DNA of 64,000 nt from JAWXCM01 sp034408745 (lineage in GTDB: Bacteria; Acidobacteriota; Terriglobia; Bryobacterales; Bryobacteraceae). Below, piece by piece: positions 1 through 9,576 of this stretch (position 1 is the first letter of the stretch; every line of letters starts with the position of its first letter). The DNA is taken from NCBI GenBank assembly GCA_034408745.1, contig JAWXCM010000012.1, forward strand, positions 1 to 64,000, written 5' to 3'. A program made the position numbers and the translations under genes. The notes below the pieces were generated by a model. The model ran no database searches. It had not been told where the DNA came from and worked only from the letters and a program-made list of their open reading frames with translations.

Positions 1-120
1 GCCCACGTCCTTCCAGCCGAGGTCGTCCGCCAACAGAAGGACAACGTTCGGCCGTTCGGGGACTGCTCCCCTCGCAGCGGCAGCGGCGGTTGCGGTGAGC
101 AGTAGCTGGCGTCTCGTCAT
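1..120 (-). CDS. Sulfatase, N-terminal part (runs off left edge)
   Basis: Only the first 40 codons are in the window. They encode a twin-arginine-like leader (MTRRQLLL followed by an alanine-rich stretch) and then [18 protein letters not shown], which is the start of the alkaline-phosphatase-fold sulfatase domain; the Asp-Asp pair is part of the Ca2+ site. The catalytic Cys/Ser (C/S-x-P-x-R) lies beyond the edge, so the substrate cannot be judged. Its ATG overlaps the TGA of the arabinofuranosidase gene (ATGA) behind a good GGAGAAG ribosome site, so the two are translationally coupled. Inferred role: removing sulfate groups from a polysaccharide outside the cytoplasm. Confidence 0.85.
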   Translation of the reverse strand, partial: MTRRQLLLTATAAAAARGAVPERPNVVLLLADDLGWKDVG

Positions 121-1691
121 CGTGCTTCTCCGGGTGCAAAGCTCAGAATGGTCAGGGAAGCTCGCGGGAATGTGTAGCTGAAGGTCTTCGAGGCAGTGTT
201 TACGGGCACGGTGCTCGTCTTTGGCAGGAGCGTGCGGTCACGGCCAAAATCGTGTGTGGCGCGGAGGTCGTCGTGGCGCATCTGCCAGACCCGCACGTTT
301 CCGGAGATTCGGCCATCCACGGAGTCCAACTGTGCCGGTACGTCGGTGTCAGCGCTGCGGTTCAGAACGTTGATATAAACCAGACGCCTCTTTGGGTCCC
401 AGGATCCCGACACGTCCAGCATTGCGATGTCCTTCCCGCCGGCTGTGTGCGCCGAGGGTGAAGAGACGAGCAGGTCGAGGGCGCTGTTGCCGCGCTGTTT
501 CCCATACTCGGCAATGGGATAGAAAATCGATTGCAGGAACACGCCGTCTTTATTGCTGACGATCGGCGCCAGGGCATTCACGAGTTGTGCGAGATTCGCC
601 ATCCTGACTACGTCGGCGTGACGCAAAAAGGAGTTGAGGAACACGCCCATGGCGAGCGCGTCCTCAAAGCCATAACGCTCCTCGAGGCCGAGTTTGTGGA
701 CCTCCAGATCCCTGCCAGGGCCGGGCCCGGTACGGCAGCAGACGTTCCACTCGTCAAACGCGATGCCGATCGGTCTGGGGTTCGTCACGCCCGACTGAGC
801 CATTCGGATCTGGGCGCGCGTGATCTCGATGCGCTCATCGAGTGTCTGGCTGGCGGACAGGAAATCCTCCAGCGATTCCTGCCGGCGGGGCGGGATGTAC
901 ATGTGCAGCGAAATATAGTCGATGTCGTTCCGCAGTTTCCCGAGCACCGTCCGATTCCAGCCGATCCAGTCCGAGCCTTCCTTGTAGTTGCTCGCCCCGT
1001 TGGCGATCAGCCTGATCGAAGGATCTGCACGGCGCATGACTTTGGCCGCTTCCAGAGCGAAGGCTGCGTATTCTTCGGCCGTCTTGTGTCCCAGCTGCCA
1101 CGGGCCGTCGATCTCGTTGCCGAGGCCCCAAAACTTGACGTTCCAGGGCTTGTCCCTGCCGTTTTTCCGGCGCTCCCGTGCCCACGCGGTGTCCCGGCTT
1201 TCATTGGCGTACTCAACCCACTCGCGAGCTTCGTTGAGGGAGCCGAGTCCGGCGTTGATGCACAGGACCGGTTCGATGCCGGTTCGTTCGCAGAACAACA
1301 GGAACTCATCCGTGCCAAAGCGGTTGGACTCGATTGCGCCCCACGCATGGTCTGGCCGGGGCGTCCGGGCGTCCTTCGGACCAATACCGTCCTTCCAGTT
1401 GTACCCCGATACGAAATTTCCTCCCGGCCAGCGAAGGTTTGAGACGCCAAGCTGGTTGACGGCCCGCATCACGTCCTTGCGGAAGCCGTTCTCGTCAGAG
1501 AGCGGGTTACCTTCGTCGTACATGCCGCCATAAACGCAGCGCCCGAGGTGTTCGGCGAAGTTGCCGAACATATGCGGATTGATTTCGCCGATCACCCTGT
1601 CGGTGTCGATCTTGATCCGCGCCGAAGGCTTCTGGGCCGTGAGTGGGAAGCCACCCAGGCACACGAGTATTCCAATAAGTCCCAGCCGCAT
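117..1691 (-). CDS. Secreted GH51 alpha-L-arabinofuranosidase
   Basis: A 524-residue protein with an N-terminal signal peptide ([20 protein letters not shown]) and the full GH51 fold. Visible motifs are LRWPGGNF near residue 87, the acid/base Glu193 in [10 protein letters not shown] and the nucleophile Glu314 in AFDEWN. The family hydrolyses terminal non-reducing alpha-L-arabinofuranosyl residues from arabinan or arabinoxylan with retention of configuration. The length is normal for the family. It is the middle gene of a leftward operon: the TonB receptor stop codon is 16 bp upstream, and its own stop overlaps the sulfatase start. The context suggests uptake and trimming of an arabinose-containing, possibly sulfated, glycan. 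The family call is firm; the substrate is inferred. Confidence 0.93.
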   Translation of the reverse strand: MRLGLIGILVCLGGFPLTAQKPSARIKIDTDRVIGEINPHMFGNFAEHLGRCVYGGMYDEGNPLSDENGFRKDVMRAVNQLGVSNLRWPGGNFVSGYNWKDGIGPKDARTPRPDHAWGAIESNRFGTDEFLLFCERTGIEPVLCINAGLGSLNEAREWVEYANESRDTAWARERRKNGRDKPWNVKFWGLGNEIDGPWQLGHKTAEEYAAFALEAAKVMRRADPSIRLIANGASNYKEGSDWIGWNRTVLGKLRNDIDYISLHMYIPPRRQESLEDFLSASQTLDERIEITRAQIRMAQSGVTNPRPIGIAFDEWNVCCRTGPGPGRDLEVHKLGLEERYGFEDALAMGVFLNSFLRHADVVRMANLAQLVNALAPIVSNKDGVFLQSIFYPIAEYGKQRGNSALDLLVSSPSAHTAGGKDIAMLDVSGSWDPKRRLVYINVLNRSADTDVPAQLDSVDGRISGNVRVWQMRHDDLRATHDFGRDRTLLPKTSTVPVNTASKTFSYTFPRASLTILSFAPGEAR

Positions 1692-1707
1692 GTGTCTTGC
1701 CCTTCTC

Positions 1708-4700
1708 TCAGAAGTTGATCTTGGCCGCTATCTGGCCGACTCGCGGCAACAGAAGCGTCGTCTGAATCCGGCCAAAGGCGCCGCTTCCCAGTGCTGTGTT
1801 CGGCGCCGAGAACGATGGCGTGTTGGTCACGTTGAAGTACTCGAAGCGAAGCTGTAGCTGGACGCCTTCTTTGATCCTCGTATTCTTGATGAGCGAGACG
1901 TCCTGGTTGAAGAGAGCGGGTCCGCGCGTATCGGGCAAAGTACGGCCGACATCGCCGAGGGTGAATGAAGCCGGCTGGAGAAATGCCGCCGTGTTGAACC
2001 ACCGCGCAATCGCCTCGCCGCGGCTCCGGTCGGCGTTGATTTCGGCGCTCTGTCCGGTGGTGTTCGGCCGGTTCCCTCCGCCGGGAATGGTCGCGCTCAT
2101 GCTAAGTGGAAAACCGCCGCGCCGCGACGTAATTCCGTTGAGCTGCCAGCCTCCGATGAGCCTGGCACTGAGTCCCCTCGCGCCCGGGAACAGCGCCTTG
2201 CCGGGTCCGAAAGGCAATTCGGCAACGAAGCTGATAACGAAGTTCTGGGCGACGTCCATTTCAGAGAGGCTGCGCTCCAGACGGAGGTTGTACCAGTTCT
2301 GGGTATTGGCAGGGTTGTTGGCGGCCCCGCCGTTGTTCGACACGGTGTTGTTGGAGTCGCTGATCAGTTTGCCCGCTGTATAGGCGAACAGAATGCCGAT
2401 GCCGCTGGAAAAACGCTTGTCGACCTTGAGCTGCATGGAGTGGTAGATGCTGTTCGCCATCGTCATGTTGATGACGTTGACTCCAGTGAACTGCGGGTAA
2501 GGAAGCAGCAACTGGCGGCGCGTGACGGTTCGCTGGGCGAGGGTGCCAACGTTGATGCTTCCAAAGAAAGGATTATTCACCTGCTGGTTCAGCGCGGTGC
2601 CCAGGCTCAGAAACTGGGGATCGAGTTCGTTCATCTGTCGGTTCTTGAAGGCGAGGTGCACGCCGCGGCTGCCGACGTAAGCGACGTCGACCAGGATTTG
2701 GCCAGGCAGCTCCCGCTGGACGTCGAAGTTCCACTGGTATGTGACGGGCATTACCTGAGTACGGTCCCACACCGCCGTGCTCTGCCCAAGAAAAGTGGAG
2801 GCTCCGAGAGAGTTGCGCACCGGCTGGATAATGCCTTCGGGATACGGATTGCTCAGCGTGCGATACGGGGTGAGTCCGCCGTCGATTGTGCTGACCAGAG
2901 GCGTGTTGGCTGCGAAGCCGTCGTTGGCGGCAAACGCGGTAGCGACGTTTGAGGTCTCGGCGGGAGCGTAGAAGAATCCGCCGCCCCAGCGGAGCACCGT
3001 TTTCGGAGCCACCGACCAGGCGAAGCCGAGGCGCGGAGCAAAATTGAGGCGATCCCAGTTCCACACATGACGAGATTCGGGGCTGGCGAAGACCAGACCG
3101 CCCCGGAGGTTGGGGAACTGCGAGTTCTTCGCCGGCGAAGGGATGTCGGCATCGAAGTAATTGATTGCGTTATATCGGTCGGTGAACGGCGATTCGCTCT
3201 CGTACCGAATGCCGGCGTTCATGGTCAGCCGTGGAGTCAGGCGAGCATCGGTCTGAATATAACCGGCGCTGTAGAAGTTCTGCGCGGAGACGCCGGACAC
3301 GACAGGCACGCTTCCGGCGTTCGGATTCCCGAGCAGCAGGCTGGCGATGCCATTGCCGGCATTGTCATAAAACTGAAGCGGGTTCGGGCCGCGCGTGAAT
3401 ACCCGGTTGAAGGTAAGGCTGCCGCCTCCGCCGCCCAGCAGGAAGAAGTTAATCCTCCGCAGGCGGGTTTCGCCGCCGATCTTAATAGTCTGCTTGCCCA
3501 TGACACGGGTCCATCCGCCGATGAGCGTGTGGGTGTCGTTGCCGCTCGAGAAGTAGCTCTGGCCGCCCAATGCACCGTATTGCTCCACCGAAACCGCCGG
3601 GAACACAGGGATCTGGAACTGGCGGACAAGGGAATCCGGGAACCCGAGGGTCCGCTGATCAAAGCCATAGCTCCGGGTTTCCCGGAACTGATACCAGCGA
3701 GCCAGACCGTATTTGAAGTTCAGGATAGACGTGGGGCTCAACGTGATCGCGTTGTCGAACGCGAATGTAGTCTGCCGAAAGGGCGTCGTTCCCACGGCGC
3801 CGGGGTCCGGAGTCGCGACGTTGCCGTAAGAATCGGGCTGCGTGAGCAGGGTGCGATTGTGGGCGAACCGCCCGAATACTCGGTAGGAGGGCGTGAATGT
3901 ATGGTCTACGCGTCCACTCACCTGGTTCTGGTCGATGCTGCGTCCGGCGTTGTTCGCGTAGTTGTTGAAGCCGGTGAACGGATCCCCCGCGGTATTCGGC
4001 AGCGGATAATAGCTCACAAGCTTTCTCGCGATGGGGTCGATGCGATTGGCCGGCAGCACGTTGCCCGGGAAAGGCGACCGGACAGACTGGCCGGCGCGCG
4101 CCGGGTCGGGAGCCGTGGTGGTCGGGTCATAGATGACGACCAGTGCACCGGTTTGCGTCAGCGTCCTGGAGAAGTCGCCGTTGCGCTGTTCCGCGGTCGG
4201 CAGGCTGAAACGGCCGGTGTCGCCGCGGCGGTAACGGGTTCCCTGATAATCACCGAAGAAGAACGTGCGGTTCGTGCCCTTGTAGAGTTTGCCAAGGTTT
4301 ACCGGTCCTCCAACGGCGCCGCCGAACTGGTTCATGCGGAACGGCGGGATGGAACGGCCCGCGGCATTATTGAAGAACTCGTTTGCGTCGAATGCGCTGT
4401 TGCGGACGAACTCGTAAATCGATCCGTGGAACCGGTTCGTGCCGGATCGCGTGGACACGTTGACAACACCGCCACCGAACCGTCCCCACTCGGCCGACAA
4501 ATTGTTACTCTGCACCTTGAATTCCTGAGTGGCTTCGATCGACGGAATCGTGGTCATGGTGTTGAACTGCCCGGTGGTGCTGGGTACGCCGTCGATGTGG
4601 ATTTCGTTGCTCATCTGGCGGCCACCATTGATGGAGAAGGTGCTGTCCTGGTTGGTGTTGACGGGGATGTCGCCGAACTGGCCGTTCGACGCCGGGGATG

Positions 4701-5187
4701 CGATGAGGCCGGGTGTCAACTGGACCAGGCGGAACGCGCTGCGCCCATTCAGCGGAATGCTCTGGATCTTCGCTCCGTCCACCACCTGGCCGATGGCGGA
4801 GGTTTCCGATTCCAGCAGCGGTGTCGTGGCCGTAACCACAACCTCCTGCGCCATCGCTCCGAGTTCGAGTTCCTGATTGATGCGCAAGACCTGATCTACG
4901 AGGAGTTTGATGCCCGTGCGGCTTACTGGCCGGAAACCCTGCTTGGTCATGGTAAGGCGGTAATTGCCAGGCTGGAGCAGCGGGGCAACATAGGCTCCCG
5001 TTTCGTTGCTCTCAATTTCACGGACACTTCCGTTGTCCTCGTTCGTCACCTTTACGGCGACACCGGGAACTCCACCTCCCGACGGGTCCGAGATAATCCC
5101 GACGATCTGGCCTGTGGTGCCCTGCGCCCGGACGTGGAGAGCGAACAGAGCCGCCACAACCAGGATTCTCCAGCAAGTAGTCTTCAC
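1708..5187 (-). CDS. TonB-dependent receptor with N-terminal carboxypeptidase-regulatory domain
   Basis: About 1159 residues from the GTG start I prefer. That start has AGGAG eight bases upstream and is followed directly by a signal peptide ([21 protein letters not shown]); the reading frame continues upstream without a better start. After the signal come a CarboxypepD_reg/Cna_B-like beta domain ([23 protein letters not shown]), a plug domain with [16 protein letters not shown], and a long outer-membrane barrel ending in a hydrophobic strand ([10 protein letters not shown]). This acidobacterial Oar/SusC-like type is thought to import large nutrients using TonB energy. It leads the operon with the arabinofuranosidase and sulfatase and is divergent from an ECF sigma factor, a pairing often used for substrate-triggered expression. 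Confidence 0.9.
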   Translation of the reverse strand: MKTTCWRILVVAALFALHVRAQGTTGQIVGIISDPSGGGVPGVAVKVTNEDNGSVREIESNETGAYVAPLLQPGNYRLTMTKQGFRPVSRTGIKLLVDQVLRINQELELGAMAQEVVVTATTPLLESETSAIGQVVDGAKIQSIPLNGRSAFRLVQLTPGLIASPASNGQFGDIPVNTNQDSTFSINGGRQMSNEIHIDGVPSTTGQFNTMTTIPSIEATQEFKVQSNNLSAEWGRFGGGVVNVSTRSGTNRFHGSIYEFVRNSAFDANEFFNNAAGRSIPPFRMNQFGGAVGGPVNLGKLYKGTNRTFFFGDYQGTRYRRGDTGRFSLPTAEQRNGDFSRTLTQTGALVVIYDPTTTAPDPARAGQSVRSPFPGNVLPANRIDPIARKLVSYYPLPNTAGDPFTGFNNYANNAGRSIDQNQVSGRVDHTFTPSYRVFGRFAHNRTLLTQPDSYGNVATPDPGAVGTTPFRQTTFAFDNAITLSPTSILNFKYGLARWYQFRETRSYGFDQRTLGFPDSLVRQFQIPVFPAVSVEQYGALGGQSYFSSGNDTHTLIGGWTRVMGKQTIKIGGETRLRRINFFLLGGGGGSLTFNRVFTRGPNPLQFYDNAGNGIASLLLGNPNAGSVPVVSGVSAQNFYSAGYIQTDARLTPRLTMNAGIRYESESPFTDRYNAINYFDADIPSPAKNSQFPNLRGGLVFASPESRHVWNWDRLNFAPRLGFAWSVAPKTVLRWGGGFFYAPAETSNVATAFAANDGFAANTPLVSTIDGGLTPYRTLSNPYPEGIIQPVRNSLGASTFLGQSTAVWDRTQVMPVTYQWNFDVQRELPGQILVDVAYVGSRGVHLAFKNRQMNELDPQFLSLGTALNQQVNNPFFGSINVGTLAQRTVTRRQLLLPYPQFTGVNVINMTMANSIYHSMQLKVDKRFSSGIGILFAYTAGKLISDSNNTVSNNGGAANNPANTQNWYNLRLERSLSEMDVAQNFVISFVAELPFGPGKALFPGARGLSARLIGGWQLNGITSRRGGFPLSMSATIPGGGNRPNTTGQSAEINADRSRGEAIARWFNTAAFLQPASFTLGDVGRTLPDTRGPALFNQDVSLIKNTRIKEGVQLQLRFEYFNVTNTPSFSAPNTALGSGAFGRIQTTLLLPRVGQIAAKINF

Positions 5188-5228
5188 GGACAATCTCCTG
5201 AATGGCCAGTGCACGTTTGGGCGCGATC

Positions 5229-5290
5229 TTTGCGACACCTGCCGGAGATTTATTTGGTGAGAGCTTTTGCGCCGCCGCCGGTGTCGCAAA
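5229..5290. promoter_or_regulatory. Divergent promoter region with mirrored GGTGTCGCAAA elements
   Basis: The 149-bp gap between the TonB receptor and the ECF sigma gene holds two copies of an 11-bp element facing away from each other: TTTGCGACACC at 5229-5239 and GGTGTCGCAAA at 5280-5290. With one bulged base the arms extend to 15 nt (CGAT/ATCG). Read in the direction of transcription, each gene has GGTGTCGCAAA roughly 40-60 bp before its start codon, the place for a -35 element or activator site. A TATACA lies at 5311-5316. The mirrored arrangement suggests that one factor, perhaps the ECF sigma itself, controls both genes. The repeat is directly visible; the role is inferred. Confidence 0.55.
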
Positions 5291-5336
5291 ATCGCCGCCC
5301 GGCTCCACACTATACAATTGACGCGGCGCGGCCACC

Positions 5337-5876
5337 ATGGACCGGCAAGATTCTCTGGACCAATTCGACGCTTACTTTCATATGTGGTATCCCCACCTGC
5401 TCCGCTATACCTGCCGCTTCACGGCATCGCGTGCAACGGCCGAGGATGTGACGCAGGAAGTCTTTCTGGATCTGTACGAGGCGCTGCGGTCGGGGCATCG
5501 GATCGAGTTCCCGAAGGCGTGGACGCTCTGTGTGGCGAGACGCAAGTGCGCGGACCTGCAGACGCGGCCGTTCAACCTGGACGGCCACCATGAGTCTCTG
5601 GACGTGTTGGAGGATCGCGGCAGTAACCCGGTCCAGGCGATGCATGCAAGTCTCGAGGCCCAGCGGCTGCGAAGTCATCTGGCCCTGCTGACTGAGCGTG
5701 AGGAAGAGGTGCTGCTGCTGAGGCTGCAATCGATGAAGTTCCGGGAGATCGGCGAGTCACTGGGCATAACCACCAGTTCAGTGAACACATTGCTCTCTCG
5801 TGCGCTGGACAAACTTCAGCTTGCTTTCGGAACTCGCCGCGTGGCCGCGGTGGCTGCGGAACGTAATGGGCTTTGA
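5337..5876 (+). CDS. RNA polymerase sigma factor, ECF type
   Basis: A 179-residue protein with the two domains of a group 4 sigma factor. Region 2 has FDAYFHMWYPHLLRYTCRFTASRATAEDVTQEVFLDLYEAL at about residues 10-50, and region 4 has LTEREEEVLLLRLQSMKFREIGESLGITTSSVNTLLSRALDKL at about 117-160, including the helix-turn-helix. No region 1 or 3 is present. It is transcribed away from the TonB receptor, and its last 11 bp overlap the start of the downstream membrane protein, which looks like its anti-sigma partner. Likely targets are its own promoter and the divergent receptor operon, because both carry the same upstream element. Confidence 0.9.
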   Translation: MDRQDSLDQFDAYFHMWYPHLLRYTCRFTASRATAEDVTQEVFLDLYEALRSGHRIEFPKAWTLCVARRKCADLQTRPFNLDGHHESLDVLEDRGSNPVQAMHASLEAQRLRSHLALLTEREEEVLLLRLQSMKFREIGESLGITTSSVNTLLSRALDKLQLAFGTRRVAAVAAERNGL

Positions 5877-7233
5877 TCTGACCGGTCCGAAACATCCCGA
5901 CAAAAGCACGCTGCTGGCGTGGGCGGAAGGCGAATTGCCATGGTGGCGGGCTCTGCTCGTCAGACGTCACGTTCAGTCTTGCTGGCACTGCCGGGCGGAT
6001 GTGAGTGCACTCGAAGCGATGTTCGCCGCCGTGAGCGTCAACGTGGGGCAAATGCCGGAGCCGTCGAAAGTGGACGTGACCAGGGCCTGGTGGCGTTTTC
6101 AAGACGCAGTGCGAGAGCGTTACCCCGATCCCGCCCGGGCGTCTGCTGGTGCGCTGCGGCTGAACGGGCCGCGCGTTATCGCAGCTTCTGCCCTGCTGGC
6201 CACCGTGGCGCTGGCCTACGTCGCGAACTCACCGCTGTTCCGGAGGGACACGGAAACGCCGGTGGCAGCCACTAAGAATACCGTGCGCCGCGAATTTACC
6301 CCGCCTGCCCCCAGGCTGCGTCCCGAGCCACACACCAGTCTGACACCACCTGCTCCTCCGGCAGTAGAACTGACCACCCAGGTGATTCCGATGCAAACTG
6401 GTCCGTCGTCGGACGATGAACTCATCGAGGCAGAGGTGCATGCGGTGGAAGCGCTGCACCGGTCGGGGCTGTGCCGAAGCTCCGGGATCGCGGTGCGCAG
6501 GGCCGACGGATTCGTGGAGGTGTCGGGCATAGCCCGCTCGCGCGATCAGCGAATCGAGATCGAGACTCTTCTGACCAGCACCGCTAAAGCAGGAATTGTG
6601 AAAGTGCTTATCGCCGTTCCTGAAGATGTCCCTCTGCCGCCTGCTTCCCCAGGCAACACGGCCGCGAGTGCTTCGCCTGCGGACACCAGCAACGTCACCC
6701 CCTCGATCGTAGGTTGGCTGCGGGAGAGCCTGCATGGACGCCCGGGCCTGACGGAGCGCGACCTGTTCAATCTGATGAACTCGATGGCTCTGGCTTCGGA
6801 GAGAGCTTCGAGTGAGGCATGGGCCCTGCGGGGACTGGCCGAACAGTTCCCGCAGGGCAGAACCGTGCGGCTGAGCCCGGATTTGCTGGCAACGGTGCTG
6901 CGGATGGTGGAAGATCACACGATCATGCTCGAAAACGACCTGACGTCTCTGCATGGAAAGCTGCTGGTTGCGCCGGGCACGTCCACCCCGGTCAGCGCGC
7001 CCGCCCGGCCGGCAGGAGAGTCGTGGCAGCCGGCCGCGCTGACCCTGCAGGAAGATGTCGAAAAGATGATTCGACAATTTCTCGCGTCGTTCTCTTCAGA
7101 TGTCGCCGACACGCACCTGCGCAGCATGGGCGAACGCACGGAATTTTGCATCTCCATGGCGAGTTCTCTTCGATCGGACCTCCAGACCCGTTCCGCCGCC
7201 CTAAAGCAGGAAGGCCGACCGTCGGGTCGATGA
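5866..7233 (+). CDS. Membrane zinc-finger anti-sigma-like protein
   Basis: Start chosen at the ATG that overlaps the sigma gene by 11 bp (MGFDLTGPKH); the longer frame begins inside the sigma gene. The 455-residue protein has an N-terminal His-x3-Cys-x2-Cys motif (H35, C39, C42), as in zinc anti-sigma domains, one transmembrane helix at about 104-120 and then a proline-rich linker. A periplasmic region follows with a segment (VEVSGIARSRDQRIEIETLL, about residues 211-230) that resembles a BON-type fold. The rest has no motif I recognise. Coupling to the ECF gene makes an anti-sigma role likely; a signal-sensing function for the long periplasmic part is a guess. Confidence 0.7.
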   Translation: MGFDLTGPKHPDKSTLLAWAEGELPWWRALLVRRHVQSCWHCRADVSALEAMFAAVSVNVGQMPEPSKVDVTRAWWRFQDAVRERYPDPARASAGALRLNGPRVIAASALLATVALAYVANSPLFRRDTETPVAATKNTVRREFTPPAPRLRPEPHTSLTPPAPPAVELTTQVIPMQTGPSSDDELIEAEVHAVEALHRSGLCRSSGIAVRRADGFVEVSGIARSRDQRIEIETLLTSTAKAGIVKVLIAVPEDVPLPPASPGNTAASASPADTSNVTPSIVGWLRESLHGRPGLTERDLFNLMNSMALASERASSEAWALRGLAEQFPQGRTVRLSPDLLATVLRMVEDHTIMLENDLTSLHGKLLVAPGTSTPVSAPARPAGESWQPAALTLQEDVEKMIRQFLASFSSDVADTHLRSMGERTEFCISMASSLRSDLQTRSAALKQEGRPSGR

Positions 7234-7898
7234 ACCGGCGACTGCTACCAGTCAGGCGCTTTGCTGCCCTCCACGACGTTGCGGAAAGCTGTGGAGGCTG
7301 GGCGAAGAGCGGACCAGGTGAGTCGGATGCCTGTCTGCAGGGACGCCTGTCGGATCGAGTAACTCTCCGGTCGTTTCCATGATCCGCGAGCGGTTATCTC
7401 TTTCCGAACCGACGTTAGGCTCTGCCTGCGAGCAAACAACCCTGTGGGGAGCGCCCAGGGCATACGACTGCACAGAGCAATCGCTTCGACTCCGGCGACT
7501 GAAAAGTGTTCAGGACGGCGCTCCCTGGCGAAATCCATGCCTGGGCTTCTTGCGGCTCACTGACAGTGGTCTCCTTACCCGCTCGTCAAATTGACACAAA
7601 TACGCTCAATCGACGGGACGACGTCTATGTTCCCAACCTTCTGTTGCCGACTGTTCGGACGGCTGCGCCGACTCCCAGAACCTCGAGCTTTCCTTCGCAG
7701 CGTTGCCGGATGATACCACCCAGTCATCGAGCGTCCGCTGTGTTGTGGACCGATCGACAGCGTTCAGGAAGGCCCGAAGGGGTTGCTGCTCTGGCCCGCT
7801 GTCCCGCCGCTTAAAGCGTTCACCGCTTTCAACACGCGAAGACCCACACGACGAACCGAGCTCTGACAAGAATGTCCGGATTCGGCACGGGTGTTCTG
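7234..7898. other. Intergenic stretch without a supported gene
   Basis: Several short open frames exist on both strands, but none has a recognisable domain, a convincing start or a plausible composition. The stretch separates the rightward sigma/anti-sigma pair from the 3' end of a leftward DUF362 gene, so it holds convergent gene ends. I see no clear terminator hairpin. It may contain decayed coding sequence. Confidence 0.5.
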
Positions 7899-9512
7899 CT
7901 ATCCGAGCCATCGGATACCGTCAACTGTGTCGCCGTCGTTTCCCGGACCAACGAGATACGCGCTCATTCGGGCGGCTGCATCCACAGCCTCGATCCGCAC
8001 CACCAGCTCATTCGATCCGGGGCGGAGTTCTACGGCTTGCTGGAACTGTCCGTTCCGATATCTGGTGCGGCACTCTTCCGTCATGACCTGCTGACCATTT
8101 AGTTCCGCTACAAGCTTTCCGGAAGCGCCGATCCAGAGAAACGCTTTGGTATGTCCTGCTGCCTCGATCCGCGTTGCGGCTGCAAATCGATTCCCCGGCG
8201 CAACCGCTTTCCCGCTCCACCTATCGAAATGCAGCGTATCCGCAGGTATTTCGCAGGGTCTCCAGGTTTGCATCGGAGTGTTCGGGTTGGAAGTAACCCG
8301 CCACAGTCTGTTTGCACGTCCGTACCAGGATTTCGGCTTTGCCCAATGGCTCCGCAGAGAAGCCGCATCGCCACCCCGGACGTCGGCATTTGCGAGCTCG
8401 CGCGTTCCCATTTGCCTCTTGTCGGCCATGTGCAGATAGTCAATATCCCAGGGGTTGTACCCAAGCAGAAATGAAACGAGCGAGTCAGTGGCAACGGCAT
8501 CCTCACTCGCGAGGACCAGATTGCTTTGCACCATCTGATCGCTTGCTTCGCAGTTGTGCTCCTGGTATTGCAATCCACGCAGGCCGTCAACAACGGCGTA
8601 ATCCGGTGGATGAAATGCGGCAAGGTCGACAATGAATGGGTCGATGCGATTGTCGACGCTGTGGCCCGAATGGAGGCGCGCGTTATGGAATGTTCCTGGA
8701 AGCGCATAGGCTTCTCTCGGCGCCGTCCCGACGTAATTCTTCAGGCAGCAGGTAATGCCGCTTTGGAGGTGCACTTTCATTACGGGAACGGTAATCAGAA
8801 AATCGCAGTTCCGAATTGTATTCGTGACGAAGTAGTCGGGCCGTGCTCCGAAGGCGGCGATGCCATTTGACGATTTTGGAACTTCGACGCGAACAAAACG
8901 GCCATTCGCGTCGCGGACGGCGTCGTAGCTCAAATCCACATAATCGAAACCGCGGCCCGGAAACTCCTTCCGAAATTCGGCGAGCATGCCGCCGAACGAT
9001 CCACCCAATCCGGGAAACTCCTGAGGACCCCAGTCGAAGGTCATTGCATCCCGCCGGACGTCATCCTGGTAGACGACGTTATCCTCTGCAGGATCGGACA
9101 GCCGCCGGTAGCTTCCCCCTTCAGCAAGTGTGATCCGGCCGGCGCGGGAGAAACGCGCAACATACTCCAGCACGGCACGTGTTACACGCATATCGGTGAT
9201 GTCACCGGTGGTATAAAACTCCCGTCCGCGTAATCCCACGATATTCGGTTTGATCACGACCCACGAGCCAGGACGGATCTTCGCCTCCAAACTCCCGGCG
9301 CGTGGGGTGCCAAGCCGGATGGCGGTCCAGACCATGTCGCGTACGCGCTCATAGTCGAGTAGATCAGCCAGGGAACTCGGTCGCTGGAGTTTGGAATAGC
9401 TGGACGGCACCAAACCGATCCGGGTTTGCTCCCGAGCTGCAGACAAGAAGCTCGGACGGGCGGCCGCAGCTGCAGCCGCAACCATGAGTTGCCGCCGGCT
9501 GAGTGTTGCCAT
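7899..9512 (-). CDS. Tat-exported DUF362 domain protein
   Basis: 537 residues. The N-terminus MATLSRRQLMVAAAAAAARPSF resembles a twin-arginine signal. The central part is a DUF362 domain, with VVIKPNIVGLRG near residue 86, TITLAEGG-type strand-turns and FLITVPVMKVHLQSGITCCLKNYVG near 245-270. The C-terminal 130 residues look like an added beta-rich domain (FLWIGASGKLVAELNGQQV). DUF362 proteins often bind iron-sulfur clusters and may act in redox or cofactor chemistry, but their reaction is generally unknown; no CxxC cluster motif is obvious here. It is divergent from a second DUF362 gene with only 64 bp between starts. Confidence 0.8.
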   Translation of the reverse strand: MATLSRRQLMVAAAAAAARPSFLSAAREQTRIGLVPSSYSKLQRPSSLADLLDYERVRDMVWTAIRLGTPRAGSLEAKIRPGSWVVIKPNIVGLRGREFYTTGDITDMRVTRAVLEYVARFSRAGRITLAEGGSYRRLSDPAEDNVVYQDDVRRDAMTFDWGPQEFPGLGGSFGGMLAEFRKEFPGRGFDYVDLSYDAVRDANGRFVRVEVPKSSNGIAAFGARPDYFVTNTIRNCDFLITVPVMKVHLQSGITCCLKNYVGTAPREAYALPGTFHNARLHSGHSVDNRIDPFIVDLAAFHPPDYAVVDGLRGLQYQEHNCEASDQMVQSNLVLASEDAVATDSLVSFLLGYNPWDIDYLHMADKRQMGTRELANADVRGGDAASLRSHWAKPKSWYGRANRLWRVTSNPNTPMQTWRPCEIPADTLHFDRWSGKAVAPGNRFAAATRIEAAGHTKAFLWIGASGKLVAELNGQQVMTEECRTRYRNGQFQQAVELRPGSNELVVRIEAVDAAARMSAYLVGPGNDGDTVDGIRWLG

Positions 9513-9576
9513 AACTTAATTTATACAGCTTTTTTGCGCTTCCGGAGCTAGACTCAGGGGAGGAGATCCCAAAAAG

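Noticed and set aside
3067..5451. 794-codon open frame opposite the first TonB receptor
   Set aside because: Its translation shows no domain and mirrors the codon structure of the receptor on the other strand; high G+C makes such antisense frames common.
7245..7538. 97-codon leftward frame
   Set aside because: No domain, no ribosome site and overlapping equally open frames on the other strand.
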